From Salvia splendens (lineage: Eukaryota; Streptophyta; Magnoliopsida; Lamiales; Lamiaceae), in assembly GCF_004379255.2 (NCBI RefSeq), contig NC_056038.1, forward strand, positions 8,284,729 to 8,348,728: a stretch of 64,000 nucleotides of DNA, read 5' to 3'. Made by a program: the position numbers and the translations under genes. Of the stretch, positions 63,269 through 64,000 are shown piece by piece (position 1 is the first letter of the stretch; each line of letters starts with the position of its first letter). The notes below the pieces were generated by a model. The model was not told the origin of the DNA and ran no database searches. It was given only the letters and a program-made list of their open reading frames with translations.

Positions 63269-64000
63269 CTACTGTCCAGGGTTGCTAAAGTTGAGCCATC
63301 TATTCACAAAATCCTCGTGAAGCTGAGTTCGGGCGTTCCGGGCAGCTGCAGAATAAGCAGGTCGACGAGATGCTCTAATCGACCTGCCACCTCTTCTCTG
63401 AGCCTGGGAAGCCCTAGCACCTCGGCGGCGAAGAGTCTCTTCACGAAGCATTTGCCGATCTTGCTCACTCATAACCACAGCTCCTCTACGAACTTCAGTC
63501 CGTCCTCGACTTGACGTCTCTGGTTGTCCCTGAGTTCGTTGCTGACTTGGAGTAGGGTTTTGAGCAAGTGAATCAGAGGTTTGAGCTGGAGTACTAGCAT
63601 CTGTTGGCGGGAAATGCCTGAGGAATCTCTCAATTGAGGGACGCCGGGAAAGAACTATGTCGTACCGAGAAGCCCAGCGCCGCAATGATTTCACGACTTG
63701 TTGGCAAGCCGAGCTCTCCAGCGCATTGTTCCTCCGGAGTACATGATATTCCTCCCACAGTTCGTCAACTCGTTCCTGAACTTCAGAGATGGTCATTCCC
63801 CCACGCCTGCAGATGAAATCCTCATACGCAGTCCTCTCAGCGACGGCAGTGTTCAGCTCGGCCTCCAGATCCTTCTTTTCGGACTCTAAGTCCTTATTAT
63901 CGGCCTCCAGCTTCATTGAACGAGCCAAGAGTTCGTCATTCTTCATCTGGTCAGCTATAGCTCTTTTCTCAGCTTCGTCTAAAGCCGAAGAGTACAGCCG
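63269..64000 (-). CDS. Antisense gene of element F, exon 4 (partial at window edge)
   Basis: Minus-strand equivalent of exon 4 of A, D and E: coiled coil (MKLEADNKDLESEKKDLEAE), the conserved stretch NNALESSACQQVVKSLRRWAS, and a basic tail ending RWLNFSNPGQ. The frame is open to the window edge. Earlier exons should lie beyond 64000. It is kept open here although gag and pol are deleted. Confidence 0.75.
   Translation of the reverse strand, partial: RLYSSALDEAEKRAIADQMKNDELLARSMKLEADNKDLESEKKDLEAELNTAVAERTAYEDFICRRGGMTISEVQERVDELWEEYHVLRRNNALESSACQQVVKSLRRWASRYDIVLSRRPSIERFLRHFPPTDASTPAQTSDSLAQNPTPSQQRTQGQPETSSRGRTEVRRGAVVMSEQDRQMLREETLRRRGARASQAQRRGGRSIRASRRPAYSAAARNARTQLHEDFVNRWLNFSNPGQ

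Larger units (their letters stand above)
59920..64000 (+). mobile_element. Ty3/Gypsy retrotransposon F, deletion derivative, runs off the window
   Basis: Plus-strand copy beginning with a 681-bp 5' LTR and PBS. Gag is cut after the capsid region, joined to the end of protease, then only the first 11 codons of pol are joined to the last part of integrase. The UAG junction, convergent spacer and antisense gene remain. It inserted into intron 7 of the ADT copy; the five bases before the LTR are CTAAT. It is most like element E. The 3' LTR is outside the window. Confidence 0.9.

Noticed and set aside
1..64000. tRNA or rRNA genes
   Set aside because: No cloverleaf or rRNA-like sequence was recognised; the tRNA-like short matches are primer-binding sites.

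Overview
This is a window of a plant nuclear genome, very probably a eudicot. The host genes have introns with GT-AG boundaries, the intergenic DNA is AT-rich, and most of the sequence is plant LTR retrotransposon, with MITEs, a hAT-type element and a long-TIR element. The protein families seen (Dof zinc finger, plastid arogenate dehydratase, ICR/RIP ROP effector, NPF transporter, Tat-lineage Ty3/Gypsy) are plant-specific or plant-typical. I cannot name the species.

Host genes. (1) An ICR/RIP-type ROP-interactor gene on + (789-2598, last codons at 12981-13013) is split by a 10.4-kb Gypsy element inserted eight codons before its stop. (2) A Dof transcription factor on - (18066-19283, two exons) looks intact. 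(3) An 11-exon arogenate/prephenate dehydratase gene on + (26085-33717) carries a 5.3-kb Copia element in intron 9. (4) An NPF/PTR transporter pseudogene on - lies at 57195-58447. (5) A second, apparently identical copy of ADT exons 4-7 lies at 59086-59919 and is cut by a Gypsy LTR.

Mobile DNA. Four copies of one Tat-lineage Ty3/Gypsy family occupy about 34 kb: A (2599-12980, +, TSD TTTGG), D (34808-45794, -, TSD GACTT), E (47066-56999, -, its 3' end and 3' LTR lost) and F (59920 to the window end, +, a deletion derivative). Each has LTR, PBS, gag-protease, one UAG stop, then RT-RNaseH-archaeal-type RNaseH-integrase. Beyond pol is a convergent four-exon gene on the opposite strand that starts near the 3' LTR. 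Other elements are a Copia with identical-looking LTRs (28134-33409, TSD TTCCC), a hAT-type element with an 8-bp TSD (14053-14781), a long-TIR element carrying a GRF zinc-finger gene remnant (about 15846-16998), Stowaway-type MITEs, a possible CACTA derivative, and a minus-strand Copia-type LTR with its PBS at the left window edge.

Most interesting points. The gag-pro and pol frames are separated in all four Gypsy copies by UAG-CAA-UCA. This fits the tobamovirus-type CAR-YYA stop-readthrough context. The antisense gene keeps frame and splice sites in two copies (predicted 839 and 829 residues) and has a conserved TGACGTCA box upstream. The stretch 57000-59920 is a mosaic: an NPF pseudogene, an inverted copy of 15458-16045, a 32-bp fragment matching the LTR near position 500, and the ADT copy. 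This looks like template-switching repair, unless it is an assembly artefact.
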